DNA from: Desulfobacterales bacterium
Lineage (GTDB): Bacteria > Desulfobacterota > Desulfobacteria > Desulfobacterales > Desulfobacteraceae
Length of the DNA stretch: 32,045 nt
Assembly (NCBI GenBank): GCA_022361535.1
Contig: JAKSAU010001080.1
Span: 1-32,045 of the forward strand
Direction: 5' to 3'
Each line of letters begins with the position of its first letter. Within the stretch, counting starts at the first letter, position 1. The notes beneath the pieces are model-generated. The model ran no database searches and had not been told where the DNA came from. It saw nothing but the letters and a program-made list of their open reading frames with translations. Positions 24,203 through 32,045 of this stretch are shown here, in pieces. Position numbers and translations under genes: made by a program.

Positions 24203-25876
24203 ATGGGACGACTTCGCAATACAATGCAGAATAATGTGCGAATCCTACGGTCGAGGGTAACAAAGCATGCGATTTATGGTACTCTGATTGCTGTTTTTGC
24301 TCTTATATTCGCAACAATACTTTCTTGCTATTTTCAATATGGCGAGATCTCATTTGGAAATATCATAAAAACACAAAAAACCAATGTTACTCTTTGGTTT
24401 TTAAATGCGATGCCGTTTATTTTCGCATTTTGGGGTCAGTACACAAGTTCTATCATGGCATATGAAGCAGGTACCATGGTTGCAGACCAGACCTCAGATT
24501 TAAGGGATTTAACGGTCGCCCTTGAACACAAAGTCTCCCATGAGGCCACGCATGATTCAGTCACAGAGTTGCCCAACCGTGTACTGCTTCTCGACAGGTT
24601 GGATCAGGCTATACAGGGAGCATCTCGGACTAAAGATACCCTTGCTTTATTAATCTTGGATATTGATGACTTTAAAGATATAAACGATACCCTTGGCCAC
24701 TTTAACGGTGATAGGTTATTAAAACAGATGGTCTCAAGACTTCATGGGGGAATCAGAAAATCTGATACTCTTGCAAGGGTCGGCGGTGATGAGTTCGCCA
24801 TGCTCCTCAATACAAAAACCGAGCAGGAGCATATCCAAAAGATTGTTGAAAAGATAAAGAAAATTTTTTTAGAACCATTTTCATTGGATGGTCTTGCACT
24901 TGAAATCCAGGTCAGTATCGGCGTCGCTTTCTACCCTGAGCATGGTAAAGAAGTAGACTCCATTATGCAACGGGCTAATGTTGCCCTTGAGGCGGCTAAA
25001 CAGGATACAAACAAATACACAATTTACTCAAGTGATTTGGACCGGCACAACCCCCATCGCCTTACAATGATGGGAGAGTTACGTCAGGCCATCGAGAATG
25101 ATGAACTCATGGTGTACTATCAACCAAAAGTTGATTTGAAAACCAGTCGTATATGTGGGGCAGAGGCCTTAGTCCGCTGGCAACATCCTGAGCATGGTTT
25201 CATGCCGCCAGACGAGTTTATTCCCATGGCCGAACGTACCGGTTTGATCAAACCATTGTCCATATGGGTAATGAACCAGGCATTGAGTCAGGCTGAGCAA
25301 TGGCATCGGCAAAAGCTTAAAATTAACATTGCCATCAATTTGAGCCCGACAACTTTGCTGGATCCGGAATTTCCTAATATGATTATCGGTATATTGTCTT
25401 CATATGATGTGCCGCCTGAGTATGTTACACTCGAAGTAACTGAGGGCTCGATGATTAAGAATCCTGAACTTGCAATGGAAATACTGCATCGACTGTCTGA
25501 GATGAACATTAAGATCTCTATTGACGATTTTGGGACTGGTTATTCCTCTATGGCATATTTAAAAGACCTGCCGGTCAGTGAGATTAAGATTGATAAGTCT
25601 TTTGTTTTAGATATGTTATCCAATGAACGGGATGCCGTAATCGTAAAGTCCATAATTGATATTGGTCATAATTTAGGCCTTTATGTGACCGCAGAAGGGG
25701 TAGAAGACAAACAGACCGGTTTGCGGTTAAAAGAGTTGGGTTGTGACATACTTCAAGGCTACTATTTCAGCAAACCTTGCCCGAATGATCAATTTATGGC
25801 CTGGATCAAGCAAAAAATATCAAAAAGCAAAAGGGCAGGGAGCACGCTTCAAACTAGTGCAGTATCGAGCTATTAA
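24203..25876 (+). CDS. Membrane-anchored GGDEF-EAL c-di-GMP enzyme
   Basis: This 557-residue protein has two N-terminal membrane helices (about residues 23-45 and 60-80) with a short loop between them, then a coiled linker, GGDEF and EAL domains. GGDEF is intact at residues 194-198, with an RxxD inhibitory site (R185 to D188) five residues before it. EAL is intact (E321-L323), with later metal and catalytic motifs DDFGTGYSS and EGVED present. Both synthesis and breakdown of c-di-GMP are therefore possible; the net direction cannot be told. ATG 24203 is chosen over an in-frame GTG at 24164 because the promoter places the mRNA start there, and AAGGCAGGG precedes the ATG. A PilZ effector is encoded at 3748-4200. 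Confidence 0.92.
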   Translation: MGRLRNTMQNNVRILRSRVTKHAIYGTLIAVFALIFATILSCYFQYGEISFGNIIKTQKTNVTLWFLNAMPFIFAFWGQYTSSIMAYEAGTMVADQTSDLRDLTVALEHKVSHEATHDSVTELPNRVLLLDRLDQAIQGASRTKDTLALLILDIDDFKDINDTLGHFNGDRLLKQMVSRLHGGIRKSDTLARVGGDEFAMLLNTKTEQEHIQKIVEKIKKIFLEPFSLDGLALEIQVSIGVAFYPEHGKEVDSIMQRANVALEAAKQDTNKYTIYSSDLDRHNPHRLTMMGELRQAIENDELMVYYQPKVDLKTSRICGAEALVRWQHPEHGFMPPDEFIPMAERTGLIKPLSIWVMNQALSQAEQWHRQKLKINIAINLSPTTLLDPEFPNMIIGILSSYDVPPEYVTLEVTEGSMIKNPELAMEILHRLSEMNIKISIDDFGTGYSSMAYLKDLPVSEIKIDKSFVLDMLSNERDAVIVKSIIDIGHNLGLYVTAEGVEDKQTGLRLKELGCDILQGYYFSKPCPNDQFMAWIKQKISKSKRAGSTLQTSAVSSY

Positions 25877-25921
25877 GAAACCCTTTGAAAATCGTCATTG
25901 TCAATCTTGTATAAAACAAAA

Positions 25922-27154
25922 CTACAACCTGAAAACAATTGGGTGAGCTTCTGTATCGATATCAATACCTATGGTATCTCCTGTTTTAAAGCCAAGGCGT
26001 TTGAATTCGCTGACAATGTCATCGTGGCGTTCGATGTCCCAATAAGCTGACCAAACAGGAAATCTGACGGTGTCGATGCCGTATGCATCGTGGCTGCATA
26101 AGTTTAGCCTGAATTTATCCTTTGCAAGGAGGGTATCAGCTTCTGCGATAAAAATATCGATCTTATAAAGGTTGTTGTGCAGGGCCTTTGATAACGGTTC
26201 CTGAAGCTTTGGAAAGTCATCCAAATAATGCGCAGCGATTTGATAGAGCTCACGTGGGTCAATTGAGAATCCTAATACGGCAAACCGCTGATGTCTGAGA
26301 GCAAATTCCTCGCGTTCTTGTTCGTGGGTATTAATAAAAGAGATGATATCACTTATATCAGGGGCATTTTTGCCCTTATTGTGGACCAATTCTTCACACA
26401 TATCGATAATATGAATATAAAAAGCGGCATTATCCATGACATATACCGGTCTTTCCCTGTAATTCCGGTTTTTTCGGATCCGCCTTATGCCATCCAGCCG
26501 TATGGAGCGAAGCCCCTGCTCCTTTTCAAGCATGTCAATATCTGAGATATCTTTGGCTTGAACGACAAAGATCTCACCTTCAGCAGAGATGATATATTCG
26601 ATTTCACACCTGAATCCTAAGGCTTTTTGTATATCTTTGGACAATTGCATCAAGTTTCGGTCATGGGGTGTTTTGGTGATGTAGGGTTCACTTTGAACCT
26701 TATGGGACCGATCCCTTGAATATCCGAACTCCCAATGGTTACCGATCATTTTGGCCATGACACTGGAACCGTCTACAAAGGGCATGACAATTATCCCCAT
26801 TTTGTCCATGTCAATTTCGGGTGCGTTATTAAACCGCTGCTGCCGTTTAATGGATAACATTTTTGATGTCTCGGCTAATTTAATCATGCGGCTTCTGGCA
26901 TACTGAATACCTGCAACATCCGCATAGGTTTCAAGGGAATCAAATGTACCGCCTTTGAAGTGTGATTCAACCGGATGAGCGCTTCTTGCAATGACCTTGA
27001 AACTTTCCTGATGATGCTTCAAAAAAAGATCCAGCGCCTCGAATTTTTCTTTTTTGAACAGTTCGGCCGGTAGATATATGAAATCCGGCACATTAAATCC
27101 GTCTGCCTTTAGTTTCTCAAGAAGTTCAGCTTTTTCCGGGATCTTTTTTTCCAT
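25922..27154 (-). CDS. PEP/pyruvate-binding (PPDK N-terminal-like) domain protein
   Basis: This 410-residue protein resembles the ATP-grasp nucleotide-binding part of pyruvate phosphate dikinase and PEP synthase. Signature segments: FKVIARSAHPVES (about residues 52-64, like the VRSS-x-ED stretch) and EIEYIISAEGEIFVVQAKDIS (about residues 193-213, like the DIEW...QaRPi segment). It has neither the phospho-His swivelling domain nor the PEP-binding barrel, so it cannot be a complete dikinase. The C-terminal half (about 230-410) has no match I recognise. The start is ATG 27154, with only a weak ribosome site. It is divergent from the TetR gene, with a candidate operator between them. Substrate unknown. 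Confidence 0.8.
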   Translation of the reverse strand: MEKKIPEKAELLEKLKADGFNVPDFIYLPAELFKKEKFEALDLFLKHHQESFKVIARSAHPVESHFKGGTFDSLETYADVAGIQYARSRMIKLAETSKMLSIKRQQRFNNAPEIDMDKMGIIVMPFVDGSSVMAKMIGNHWEFGYSRDRSHKVQSEPYITKTPHDRNLMQLSKDIQKALGFRCEIEYIISAEGEIFVVQAKDISDIDMLEKEQGLRSIRLDGIRRIRKNRNYRERPVYVMDNAAFYIHIIDMCEELVHNKGKNAPDISDIISFINTHEQEREEFALRHQRFAVLGFSIDPRELYQIAAHYLDDFPKLQEPLSKALHNNLYKIDIFIAEADTLLAKDKFRLNLCSHDAYGIDTVRFPVWSAYWDIERHDDIVSEFKRLGFKTGDTIGIDIDTEAHPIVFRL

Positions 27155-27161
27155 CTTTGGC

Positions 27162-27190
27162 TTGACATCCTTATGGGTATAGATTAGGTT
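27162..27190 (+). promoter_or_regulatory. Candidate promoter for the TetR gene
   Basis: TTGACA (27162-27167) is followed after 17 bases by TAGGTT (27185-27190), which keeps the key T, A and T positions of a -10 box. The inferred transcription start (about 27197) lies directly next to the inverted repeat at 27201-27218. Confidence 0.45.
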
Positions 27191-27200
27191 TTACCAAAAC

Positions 27201-27218
27201 CGACCGATCATTCGGTCG
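27201..27218. promoter_or_regulatory. Candidate TetR-family operator (perfect inverted repeat)
   Basis: CGACCGA (27201-27207) and TCGGTCG (27212-27218) are perfect inverted arms around TCAT. It lies 20 bases before the TetR start codon, downstream of the candidate -10 box, and 47 bases from the divergent gene. Size and symmetry fit TetR/AcrR operators. Autorepression, and possibly control of the divergent PEP-binding-domain gene, is inferred. Confidence 0.65.
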
Positions 27219-27238
27219 AGACGAAACAAAGGTAACAT

Positions 27239-27838
27239 ATGTCAAAACGAAATGCAATACTGGAAACTGCAACACTTCTTTTTGCAAGAAGCGGGTTTGA
27301 CCAGACCTCAATGTCTGCACTTTCAAAGGCTACCGGAGTCGCAGGAAGTACGATTTTTCACCACTTTAAAAATAAGGAAGACCTTTTTATAAATATACTC
27401 AGCAACACCCAGAATACAATCATCTCGGCGTTTGATGCTCATCAACAGGACAGTGCCCATAAGAATGGGTTAGAGATGGTAGAAGGTGCTGTTGAATTTT
27501 ACTTGACCTTTACACTGGAAAAGCAAGATTTGTTTTTAATGCTTCACCGTCACTTCCCTTATCAGATGGCAGAAACCAATAAACAATGTCATGAGTCTCT
27601 TGAAGCCATCTACGAGTGTCTTGTGGGGCTTTTTGAGCAAGGTGTTTCATTAGGGATTAAAGACGGGTCTATTCAAGTCGCATCTGCCCACAATACGGCT
27701 ATGCTGCTGTTTGCCATGGTAGACGGTGTGGCAAGGTTGAATACCTATCGGCTTTACCAAACCGGAGCGCTGTATTCAGATCTGATTGCATCATGCAGAA
27801 GGTTGCTTCAGGTGGATTTGGAAGCATCAAACCAATAG
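27239..27838 (+). CDS. TetR/AcrR-family transcriptional regulator
   Basis: This 199-residue protein has an N-terminal helix-turn-helix (about residues 5-50: ILETATLLFARSGFDQTSMS, then ATGVAGSTIFHHFKNKEDLF), the typical TetR recognition-helix ending, and an all-helical ligand-binding C-terminal domain whose ligand cannot be read from sequence. AAAGGTAA precedes ATG 27239. The inverted repeat at 27201-27218 is its likely operator. The next gene starts 10 bases after its stop, so the regulator is probably the first gene of the downstream signalling operon and controls it with itself. Confidence 0.93.
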   Translation: MSKRNAILETATLLFARSGFDQTSMSALSKATGVAGSTIFHHFKNKEDLFINILSNTQNTIISAFDAHQQDSAHKNGLEMVEGAVEFYLTFTLEKQDLFLMLHRHFPYQMAETNKQCHESLEAIYECLVGLFEQGVSLGIKDGSIQVASAHNTAMLLFAMVDGVARLNTYRLYQTGALYSDLIASCRRLLQVDLEASNQ

Positions 27839-27848
27839 AGGAGTTCCC

Positions 27849-29063
27849 ATGTCTGTCATAACCTTGTTTAGTGGAGTTTTTTGCAAGGAAAAAGAAATTG
27901 CTCAGGATATTGTCGAGAGTACTGGATATGATTGTCTTACAGATGATCATATCGTTCAAAAAGCATCTGAATTGTCAGGGATGAATAAAGGTGTTCTCAC
28001 CCGTGCTTTCTCGTCCAGGACTTCCGTATTTGACCGGTTTACCCAGGAAAAAGAAAGGTCTACAGCCTTCTTGCGGCTTGCGGCCGCCCATCTGATGGCC
28101 ATGGATAATTTTATCTTTACTGGATATTCAAGCCTGCTAATCCCCCAAGCAATTGATCATAGCATGAGGGTTTGTTTGATTGCAAAATCCTCTTTTAGAC
28201 GTAACATGGCCGAAAAAACACACGGCCTTTCTGGAAATGAAGCTGAACAAAAAATATCTAATGATGACCATCAACGTGGACAGTGGGCCAAAAAATTGTA
28301 TGGGATTGAAGATCCCTGGGATCGAAGTCTTTATGACATGATTATCCCCATGGATAAGACAGAGCCGGAAAAAGCCGCGGCTTTGATAAAACAGAATTTG
28401 CTGGAGCAGACTGTTCAGCCGTCTGACGCATCTTGGGCAGCTGTTGATGATTTTAAATTGGCTAGCGAGGTGGAAGTCGCTTTGGCTTGTGCCGGGCATA
28501 TCGTTCGGGTAGAAGCTTCAAGGGGTGACATTACTTTAAGCATGGATCAGCAGGTACTTATGCTGAATCGGCTTGAAAAAGAGCTTAGATCTATTACAGA
28601 GCAGTTGTCTGGAGTTGCATCTGTAAGTGTTCGTGTTGATGAGAGTTCTCATGAATCGGTGGTTTATAGGCGATACAATGTTGAGATGCCGGCAAAAGTC
28701 TTGCTCGTAGATGATGAAAGGGAATTTGTCCAAACCTTATCGGAACGGCTCCAGATGCGAGAGATGGGTGCTGTAGTAGCCTATGACGGGCCATCTGCCC
28801 TTGAATTGGTCCAGCATGATGAGCCTGAAGTGATGATTGTTGACCTGAAATTGCCTGGTATGGACGGAATGGAGATTCTCACCCAGGTGAAACAGATCAA
28901 TTCGGATATCGAAGTGATTATCCTTACCGGGCATGGGTCTGAACAGGATAAAGAAAAATGTTTGGGGCTCGGTGCATTTGACTATGTGCAAAAGCCCGTT
29001 GATATCAATGTACTGAGTAGGAAACTAAAACAAGCCCATGATAAAATAAGGTCAGCAAATTAA
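27849..29063 (+). CDS. Cytidylate-kinase-like domain fused to a receiver domain
   Basis: This 404-residue protein starts at ATG 27849 (GAGGAG upstream); the frame is open further, into the TetR gene. Residues 1-185 follow the cytidylate-kinase-like family: a first strand, a segment IFTGYSSLLIPQAIDHSMRV matching its mid-domain, DDHQRGQWAKKLYG and DRSLYDMII. But the P-loop has degenerated (SGVFCKEKEIA where a Gly-Ser-Gly-Gly loop is expected), so kinase activity is doubtful. Residues about 195-270 are an alpha/beta stretch, possibly BON-like. From residue 280 a complete receiver domain follows: VDDERE, Asp332 in IVDLKLP, LTGHGS and QKPVD. This fusion is unusual. I infer that the kinase-like part is a sensor or output module controlled by phosphorylation. 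It is encoded 10 bases before a histidine kinase. Confidence 0.87.
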   Translation: MSVITLFSGVFCKEKEIAQDIVESTGYDCLTDDHIVQKASELSGMNKGVLTRAFSSRTSVFDRFTQEKERSTAFLRLAAAHLMAMDNFIFTGYSSLLIPQAIDHSMRVCLIAKSSFRRNMAEKTHGLSGNEAEQKISNDDHQRGQWAKKLYGIEDPWDRSLYDMIIPMDKTEPEKAAALIKQNLLEQTVQPSDASWAAVDDFKLASEVEVALACAGHIVRVEASRGDITLSMDQQVLMLNRLEKELRSITEQLSGVASVSVRVDESSHESVVYRRYNVEMPAKVLLVDDEREFVQTLSERLQMREMGAVVAYDGPSALELVQHDEPEVMIVDLKLPGMDGMEILTQVKQINSDIEVIILTGHGSEQDKEKCLGLGAFDYVQKPVDINVLSRKLKQAHDKIRSAN

Positions 29064-29072
29064 ATTAGTCTG

Positions 29073-30863
29073 ATGAAGAGTCTCAAAAAAATAAAACCCT
29101 CTTTTTGGGATAAGCCGGAGCAAGGCGGGGGGCATCCCCATCAGCCAATGGATTTTCAGCGTAAGTGGAAACTTATCGTTGTTTTCACGTCGCTGATCGC
29201 ACTTTTGCCTTTAATCGTGGTCACAATTGTTGAATACAGGTTGACTCGTCGTGTCATGGAAGAGGAAATGAAAAATACCATGACAGGTATTCTTGAACCG
29301 GCAGCTGACTCATTAATTTATGCGTTAGACCGTCAGACATCAGTTGTAGATCATTTGGTGATAGCTGACAAAGATCGGTACATGGATTTAAAAGAGTACA
29401 TAAAAGAAATCCGAGACGAGATCAGTGCGATCTCGAAAAACATTGTTGGGGTCTCTCTTACCCAAGAAAGGACCAACAATAAAAATGACGTGGAAACCAT
29501 TTATAACTGCCAATCTCCGGAAGCTGGTACCAGTCTGCTCATGGAGAGAATTGATAAAAGGCGCTATCTTGTATACGAACCAGCCAAGGGAAATACATCA
29601 TCCAAACTTTGTGTGTATTTATGTTACTTTCCTAAGGAAAGCGAGGTGTTGAAACTTAAACTTGATTTGGATATGCAGTTCCTTGAACAATTCCTTATCC
29701 CGTATCATCCTGGAGGTAGCTCAGGTGACATCTTTGTTGCTGATCATGATGGCATGCTTGTCACTCCTTCCCTTTACTTCGGTGCTGCCGGGTCAAAAAT
29801 ACCATTTAAATTGGATATCAATGAGACTGCCCCAAAAGTTTTTGAGACTAATGTTCAAAATGGCGAAGTGCTTTTGACAGGATATGCCCATATCCCAAAT
29901 TCTTCTTTAAGCCTTGTAATGACCAAGACCAAAAACCGAATAAAGGAACTATGGTTAACTCCACGGTTAAAACTGCTGGGATATCTTATTGTCAGTATTG
30001 TGATTATATTGATGTCTATCATGGGTATGGCGACATATCTTGTGGGGCGAATTCATGCTGCAGACAAAAAGCGTATGAAGGCACTCCATCACGCAGGATA
30101 TTCTAACAAAATGGCGTCCATCGGACGTTTGGCATCAGGTGTAGCCCATGAAATCAACAATCCTTTGGCAATCATAAATGAGAAAACCGGATTGATTCTT
30201 GATTTGATTGAACTTGAAAAGCACGTTCTGCCAAACGAGCGGCTGCCGGAATTGGGAAAAGATGTGCTCAAAGCCGTGGAAAGATGCGGAATGGTCACAC
30301 GTCGCTTGCTGGAGTTTGCCAAAAACATGGATCCTTGCAAGAAGCCGGTTGACGTCGAACAGACAATGCGGTGGGTGCTGACTTTTTTTCGCCGGGAAGC
30401 AAAAGAACACAATATTGCTGTTTCCGTTAAAACCAAAGGGGAGGCGTTTCCATTTAACTGCGACAGGGGCGGACTTCAGCAAATTTTTGTTAATTTGCTC
30501 AATAATGCGTTGGCTGCCATGGACCGGGATGGCTTACTGGATATTTTTATCCGATACAGGGAGTCTAAAGCTGTAGAGATTACAGTGTCAGATACAGGAT
30601 GCGGTATTCCGAAAGGGGATATCCATAATATATTCGAACCTTTTTTTACAGTTAGGGAGAATCCCTCAAATACTGGACTGGGTCTTTATGTCACTTATGG
30701 GATCATCAAGGAAATGGGTGGAACTATATTCGTGGACAGTAAACTTGGCAAAGGAACGACCTTTAAGGTGGTTCTACCGGTAACAAACGAATGTCTGCCA
30801 CAGGATGATTTGACTATAGAAAACAAAGACGAGAAAACAACCGGGATAAAACATGACAGATAA
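29073..30863 (+). CDS. Membrane sensor histidine kinase with periplasmic sensor
   Basis: This 596-residue protein has an N-terminal helix (about residues 30-52), a periplasmic region of about 245 residues with a Cache-like pattern (the segment GDIFVADHDGMLVTPS is the typical late strand pair), a second helix (about 303-327), HisKA with His359 (GVAHEINNPL) and HATPase_c with NLLNNALAA, SDTGCGIP, FEPFFT and TGLGLYVTYG. It has no HAMP or PAS domain. The ribosome site is weak, and the start is 10 bases after the upstream gene, consistent with coupling. The neighbouring receivers and the Spo0B-like protein are the obvious partners. The ligand is unknown; Cache domains commonly bind small organic molecules. 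Confidence 0.92.
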   Translation: MKSLKKIKPSFWDKPEQGGGHPHQPMDFQRKWKLIVVFTSLIALLPLIVVTIVEYRLTRRVMEEEMKNTMTGILEPAADSLIYALDRQTSVVDHLVIADKDRYMDLKEYIKEIRDEISAISKNIVGVSLTQERTNNKNDVETIYNCQSPEAGTSLLMERIDKRRYLVYEPAKGNTSSKLCVYLCYFPKESEVLKLKLDLDMQFLEQFLIPYHPGGSSGDIFVADHDGMLVTPSLYFGAAGSKIPFKLDINETAPKVFETNVQNGEVLLTGYAHIPNSSLSLVMTKTKNRIKELWLTPRLKLLGYLIVSIVIILMSIMGMATYLVGRIHAADKKRMKALHHAGYSNKMASIGRLASGVAHEINNPLAIINEKTGLILDLIELEKHVLPNERLPELGKDVLKAVERCGMVTRRLLEFAKNMDPCKKPVDVEQTMRWVLTFFRREAKEHNIAVSVKTKGEAFPFNCDRGGLQQIFVNLLNNALAAMDRDGLLDIFIRYRESKAVEITVSDTGCGIPKGDIHNIFEPFFTVRENPSNTGLGLYVTYGIIKEMGGTIFVDSKLGKGTTFKVVLPVTNECLPQDDLTIENKDEKTTGIKHDR

Positions 30864-31512
30864 TAGCCGAAAAATACAACAGGCAGGAATGCGGTTTACA
30901 ACGCAAATGACGACTTCTGCCACCCATGAATTAAAAAATAAACTTGGCATAATGAACGAAAATGCAGGTCTCATACAGGATTTGTTCTATATGCAAAGCC
31001 AAGGGCGTGCTGTGGATATGGATCGAATCGAAACCATATCACATAAGATTCAGGATCAGGTTCGGTTATCAGATGCCATTATTAAAAAGTTGAACGAGTT
31101 TGTTCACACCATGGATTTGTCTGTAGATGAGTCAAATCTTGTACAATCCATAGAGTCTGTTCTGGCTCTCGCAGATCGTCTGATCGCCAAAAAAAGGTGT
31201 GATATCCAGGTGCTGCAGCCTAAAGAGCCAATCCTTGCAAAGGCCAATCCCTTTTACTTTCAGAACTTGTTGTGGGAAGTGATCAGGGCAATTTGCTCTT
31301 TTGAAACTTGTTCCGGTCCGATCCGTATTTCCTTTGGGGAAGATACACATTGTCCATCCATATTGTTTCATGCTGATGGAGTGAGCGAAAAGGATTTTAA
31401 TTACCTTATTGATTCGGATGAGTTAGGAGCGTTGACGCAAGTACTTAAAATTGAACCCAGAATTTTGGAAAAGAAAGGTGGTTTAGGCCTGTTCTGGATG
31501 GGGTCGAAATAA
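30853..31512 (+). CDS. Histidine-kinase-like protein lacking ATP-binding boxes (Spo0B-like?)
   Basis: This 219-residue protein overlaps the upstream kinase gene by 11 bases. Residues 15-95 are a HisKA-like helical hairpin with a conserved His25 in SATHELKNKL. The C-terminal half keeps the outline of HATPase_c, but the N box reads QNLLWEVIRAI (the catalytic Asn is gone) and the G1 box is absent (HADGVS); only a GGLGLFW remnant of the last Gly box remains. ATP hydrolysis is therefore unlikely. Spo0B has the same plan (phospho-His hairpin plus dead ATPase fold) and moves phosphate between receivers. Here it sits between two receiver-bearing genes, so a phosphotransfer role is plausible. An alternative is a regulator that pairs with the upstream kinase. 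Confidence 0.82.
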   Translation: MTDNSRKIQQAGMRFTTQMTTSATHELKNKLGIMNENAGLIQDLFYMQSQGRAVDMDRIETISHKIQDQVRLSDAIIKKLNEFVHTMDLSVDESNLVQSIESVLALADRLIAKKRCDIQVLQPKEPILAKANPFYFQNLLWEVIRAICSFETCSGPIRISFGEDTHCPSILFHADGVSEKDFNYLIDSDELGALTQVLKIEPRILEKKGGLGLFWMGSK

Positions 31513-31553
31513 TGGGTTTTGATTTTTTACCATTGGGCTAGGGGGAATACACT

Positions 31554-31919
31554 ATGGCAGAGAAAGTATTATTAGTTGATGATGAAAGGGAATTTTTAGA
31601 TGCCATGTCTCTAAGGCTTGAGGCCCGAAATGTAATGGTAACCTGTGCTTCGTCAGCCCAGGAAGCTATTGAACGGGTTAAAAAAGCTTCCTTTGACGCC
31701 ATTATAATCGACTATCAATTGCCGGGCATGGATGGGTTAAAAGCATTGGAGCTTATTAAAGATACTCGGCCGGAATCCAGAATTATTCTTCTAACAGGTT
31801 ATGCGACTGTGGAAAAAAGATCTGAAGCGATTGAAAAGGGTGCCTTAGATCTGTTGGAAAAACCGGTAGACTTGTATGTCTTGTGCGAAAAAATACGGCA
31901 CCCAAGTAAAAAAGAATAA
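31554..31919 (+). CDS. Single-domain response regulator
   Basis: This 121-residue receiver has VDDERE, Asp53 in IIDYQLPGMDG, LTGYAT and EKPVD, and no output domain. AGGGGGAA precedes ATG 31554. It resembles the receiver of the kinase-like fusion at 27849-29063 (both carry VLLVDDEREF), suggesting they arose by duplication and share a partner. It is the likely terminal acceptor of the local relay. Confidence 0.92.
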   Translation: MAEKVLLVDDEREFLDAMSLRLEARNVMVTCASSAQEAIERVKKASFDAIIIDYQLPGMDGLKALELIKDTRPESRIILLTGYATVEKRSEAIEKGALDLLEKPVDLYVLCEKIRHPSKKE

Positions 31920-31997
31920 GCAAATAAAAATAAAAGAATAAACAAATAAAATTAGTATTACTGCTTATATAAATACATTTAAAAAAAGGAGGATTTT

Positions 31998-32045
31998 ATG
32001 GTTAGCGAAAACAAGAAAATCAACCTGTTGATGGTAGATGATGAA
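31998..32045 (+). CDS. Receiver-domain protein (partial, cut by window end)
   Basis: ATG 31998, with AAAGGAGG just upstream, opens a frame starting MVSENKKINLLMVDDE, the first strand and acidic pocket of a receiver domain. Only 16 codons are in the window, so the rest of the domain layout is unknown. It is a third receiver in this cluster. The AT-rich spacer before it (31920-31997) may hold a separate promoter. Confidence 0.75.
   Translation, partial: MVSENKKINLLMVDDE

Noticed and set aside
1..32045. CRISPR arrays, tRNA/rRNA genes, insertion sequences, prophage genes
   Set aside because: No regularly spaced repeats, cloverleaf-like or rRNA-like stretches, transposase, integrase or phage motifs were seen on either strand.

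Overview
The window reads as chromosomal DNA of a Gram-negative, probably marine, anaerobe of the Desulfobacterota (Desulfobacteraceae-like). This is an inference from gene style: many PAS/HisKA kinases and stand-alone receiver proteins, an Mrp-type antiporter with several D-like subunits, moderate base composition and frequent TTG starts with good Shine-Dalgarno sites. No rRNA or tRNA gene, CRISPR array or insertion sequence was found.

Layout. (1) 1-1046, minus strand: the open 5' part of a membrane-anchored, coiled-coil sensor or chemoreceptor-like protein. (2) 1343-3727: a hybrid histidine kinase split by one in-frame TGA inside its PAS domain, followed by a PilZ protein (3748-4200). (3) 4201-11120: a 341-base leader with a strong hairpin and pseudoknot-like complementarity, then an NhaD-like Na+/H+ antiporter, a kinase with a Rossmann-like N-terminus, a REC-PAS-kinase, a receiver and a tandem universal stress protein, closed by a GNRA-loop terminator. 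(4) 11302-20850: a receiver protein and a long Mrp/Mbh-like antiporter operon (E, F, G, DUF4040, B, C, three D-like subunits, two small membrane proteins), then two cNMP-fold proteins and a terminator. (5) 21093-23908, minus strand: the trkA-trkH K+ uptake pair. (6) 24203-25876: a GGDEF-EAL protein behind a near-consensus promoter. (7) 25922-27154, minus strand: a PEP/pyruvate-binding-domain protein, divergent from a TetR regulator, with a perfect inverted repeat between them. (8) 27239-32045: the TetR gene leads a tight cluster of a degenerate cytidylate-kinase-like/receiver fusion, a membrane histidine kinase, a small kinase-like protein that has lost its ATP-binding boxes, and two receiver genes, the second cut by the window end.

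How they may work together. Regions 3-5 form a monovalent-cation island: two kinds of Na+/H+ antiport plus K+ uptake, next to kinases and receivers that probably sense energy or ion state, and a possible RNA switch on the NhaD-like gene. Region 8 looks like a self-contained phosphorelay: kinase, receiver, Spo0B-like phosphotransfer protein, receiver. The PilZ and GGDEF-EAL proteins add c-di-GMP signalling. The least expected items are the nhaD-like leader RNA, the region 8 relay with its kinase-like/receiver fusion, and the nonsense-interrupted hybrid kinase.
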